This document shows positions 6,409-7,615 of a stretch of 7,615 nucleotides of DNA, one piece after another. Where the stretch lies: the NCBI GenBank assembly GCA_017853785.1, contig JAFMIX010000104.1, positions 1 through 7,615 on the forward strand, written 5' to 3'. The position numbers were made by a program, and so were the translations under genes. The stretch comes from Verrucomicrobiales bacterium (GTDB lineage: Bacteria > Verrucomicrobiota > Verrucomicrobiia > Limisphaerales > JAFMIX01). Position 1 is the first letter of the stretch, and each line of letters begins with the position of its first letter. The notes under the pieces were generated by a model, which saw nothing but the letters and a program-made list of their open reading frames with translations, did no database searches and was not told the DNA's origin.

Positions 6409-7530
6409 ATGAGTTACCAAATGTCCGATCTGCTGCAGTTGATGGTGTCCGAAGGCTCCTCCGACTTGCACATCCGCGTCGGCGTCCCGCCTGTCATCCG
6501 CGTCCACGGCATCCTCCATCGCGTCGAAGGCCCTGTCCTCGGCCCGGAAGACACCGAGGAACTCATGCGCAGCATCACCTCCGACGAACACATCCAGCAC
6601 GTCCGCGAGCGCGGCGGTGCGGACTTCGGTTTTGCGTTCGGCGATGCGGCCCGTTTCCGCGTCAGCGTGTTCAAGGAAAAGGGTCATTTTGCCATGGTCC
6701 TCCGGCAGATTCCCAGCAAGCTCCTCACCTTCGAGCAGATCGGCCTGCCCGCCTCCGTCCGCGAACTCCTCTACAAACCGCGCGGCCTCATTCTCGTCAC
6801 CGGCCCGACCGGTTCCGGCAAGACCACCACGCTCGCCTCGCTCCTCAACATCATCAACGAGGAACGCGACGAAGCACACATGATCACGATCGAAGACCCG
6901 ATCGAGTATTACCACAAACACAAGAAGGCGCTCATCACCCAGCGCGAAGTCCACGTGGACGTGCCCAACTTCGCCGAGGCCTTGCGCCGCGCGCTGCGGC
7001 AGGACCCGGACGTCATCCTCGTCGGCGAAATGCGCGACTTGGAAACGATCGAAGCCGCCGTCACCGCCGCCGAAACCGGCCACTTGGTCTTCGGCACCCT
7101 GCACACCACCGGCGCGGCCAAGACGATTGACCGGCTCGTGAACGCCTTCCCCGTCAACCAGCAGGAAACCATCCGCATCCAGCTCTCCACCGTCTTGCAG
7201 GCGGTGATCTCGCAGTTGCTCATCCCGCGCATCGACAAGCCCGGCCGCGTGGCCGTGTTCGAGATCATGATCAACACCCCGTCCGTCGCCGCGCTTATCC
7301 GCGACAACAAGACCTTCCGCCTCAACTCCGACATCCAGACCGGCGCCAAGTTCGGCATGGTCACGCTGGACGGCTTCCTGCTGGAAAAATACCAGGCCGG
7401 CATGATTGCCCGCGAAGAAGTCATCCAGAAAGCCCAGGACCCGCAGACCATCCAGCAAAAACTCCAGGAACTCGAACTCGCCCAAGCCGTCGGCGAAAAA
7501 TCCGGCGTCAAGATGGACCCCCGAAAATAG
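6409..7530 (+). CDS. pilT: Type IV pilus retraction ATPase PilT
   Basis: Cytoplasmic hexameric ATPase that drives pilus disassembly and twitching. It has 373 residues, slightly longer than typical PilT (about 345-370), with a charged tail from about 350. The PAS-like N-terminal domain (1-100) includes SDLHIRVGVPPVIRVHG. The RecA-like core has Walker A GPTGSGKT (132-139), Asp box IEDPIEY (161-167), Walker B VILVGEMRD (202-210) and His box GHLVFGTLHTT (224-234). The C-terminal AIRNLRE-type retraction motif appears as SVAALIRDNK (292-301), which differs from the consensus. There is no zinc tetracysteine motif, as expected for PilT rather than PilB. ATG 6409 was chosen; ATG 6421 in the same frame is possible, and neither has a Shine-Dalgarno sequence. 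The AT-rich repeat element ends directly at the start codon, so it probably forms the mRNA 5' region or promoter area. Confidence 0.95.
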   Translation: MSYQMSDLLQLMVSEGSSDLHIRVGVPPVIRVHGILHRVEGPVLGPEDTEELMRSITSDEHIQHVRERGGADFGFAFGDAARFRVSVFKEKGHFAMVLRQIPSKLLTFEQIGLPASVRELLYKPRGLILVTGPTGSGKTTTLASLLNIINEERDEAHMITIEDPIEYYHKHKKALITQREVHVDVPNFAEALRRALRQDPDVILVGEMRDLETIEAAVTAAETGHLVFGTLHTTGAAKTIDRLVNAFPVNQQETIRIQLSTVLQAVISQLLIPRIDKPGRVAVFEIMINTPSVAALIRDNKTFRLNSDIQTGAKFGMVTLDGFLLEKYQAGMIAREEVIQKAQDPQTIQQKLQELELAQAVGEKSGVKMDPRK

Positions 7531-7536
7531 CCGGTT

Positions 7537-7615
7537 ATGACGCCCCCCGCCAATCATCCCCTGCTGGCCCTCATCCGCGAACGCGGATTGATTGACGACC
7601 TCCAGTTCGAGGAGG
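7537..7615 (+). CDS. Start of a further gene, probably another PilB/GspE-type ATPase (3'-truncated)
   Basis: ATG 7537 lies 6 bases after the pilT stop and opens a frame running to the window edge, giving 26 complete codons. After a Pro-rich start, the sequence LLALIRERGLIDDLQFEE has the pattern of the first two helices of an MshEN/GspE-N domain (hydrophobic stretch, G-L-I turn, then an acidic helix). Several verrucomicrobial pilus loci have a second PilB-like ATPase after pilT, which fits. With only 26 residues the product is inference; the tight spacing makes co-transcription with pilT likely. Confidence 0.5.
   Translation, partial: MTPPANHPLLALIRERGLIDDLQFEE

Noticed and set aside
6403..7557. 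Antisense open frame (384 codons) spanning all of pilT
   Set aside because: Same shadow composition and no domain; pilT on the + strand is unambiguous.
1..7615. CRISPR array, tRNA/rRNA, insertion sequence, prophage or defence system
   Set aside because: There are no regularly spaced repeats, no tRNA-like cloverleaf or rRNA sequence that I could recognise, no transposase or integrase, and no toxin, nuclease or sensor gene; all coding sequence belongs to known families apart from the short 3'-truncated ORF.

Overview
The window is a GC-rich bacterial chromosomal segment with every supported gene on the + strand. Gene content, high GC, nearly absent Shine-Dalgarno sequences, and a secreted DUF1080 protein paired with a secreted ThuA-like protein fit a Verrucomicrobiota-type genome (Pedosphaera/Limisphaerales-like), with Planctomycetota as the alternative. 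This assignment is inference; there is no rRNA or other taxonomic marker here.

Layout. (1) 1-2031 is the C-terminal two thirds of a heavy-metal RND efflux pump (CusA/CzcA family), cut by the left edge. (2) 2032-2190 is a 159-base leader with short direct repeats and no convincing promoter. (3) 2191-3027 and 3061-3915 are a pair of exported proteins, a DUF1080 (3-keto-glycoside hydrolase family) protein and a ThuA-like protein, 33 bases apart and probably co-transcribed. (4) 3933-4475 is a small cytoplasmic TPR protein 17 bases further on. (5) A promoter-like gap at 4476-4572 leads into pilB (4573-6291, GTG start). (6) 6292-6408 is an AT-rich gap with inverted and direct repeats, quite unlike the surrounding DNA. 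(7) 6409-7530 is pilT. (8) From 7537 to the right edge, 26 codons of another gene begin 6 bases after pilT; their sequence resembles the N-terminus of a second PilB/GspE-type ATPase.

Function. Three modules lie side by side: metal export across the envelope, turnover of sugar derivatives in the periplasm, and type IV pilus extension (PilB) and retraction (PilT). Nothing in the sequence links the three biochemically; the TPR gene could belong to either the sugar or the pilus group. There are no tRNA, rRNA, CRISPR, transposase, integrase or toxin-antitoxin genes. I see no previously undescribed multi-gene system. The points most worth a second look are the AT-rich palindromic element in front of pilT, apparent loss of the c-di-GMP-contacting residues in the PilB N-terminal domain, a divergent AIRNLRE motif in PilT, and an in-frame insertion in the RND pump.
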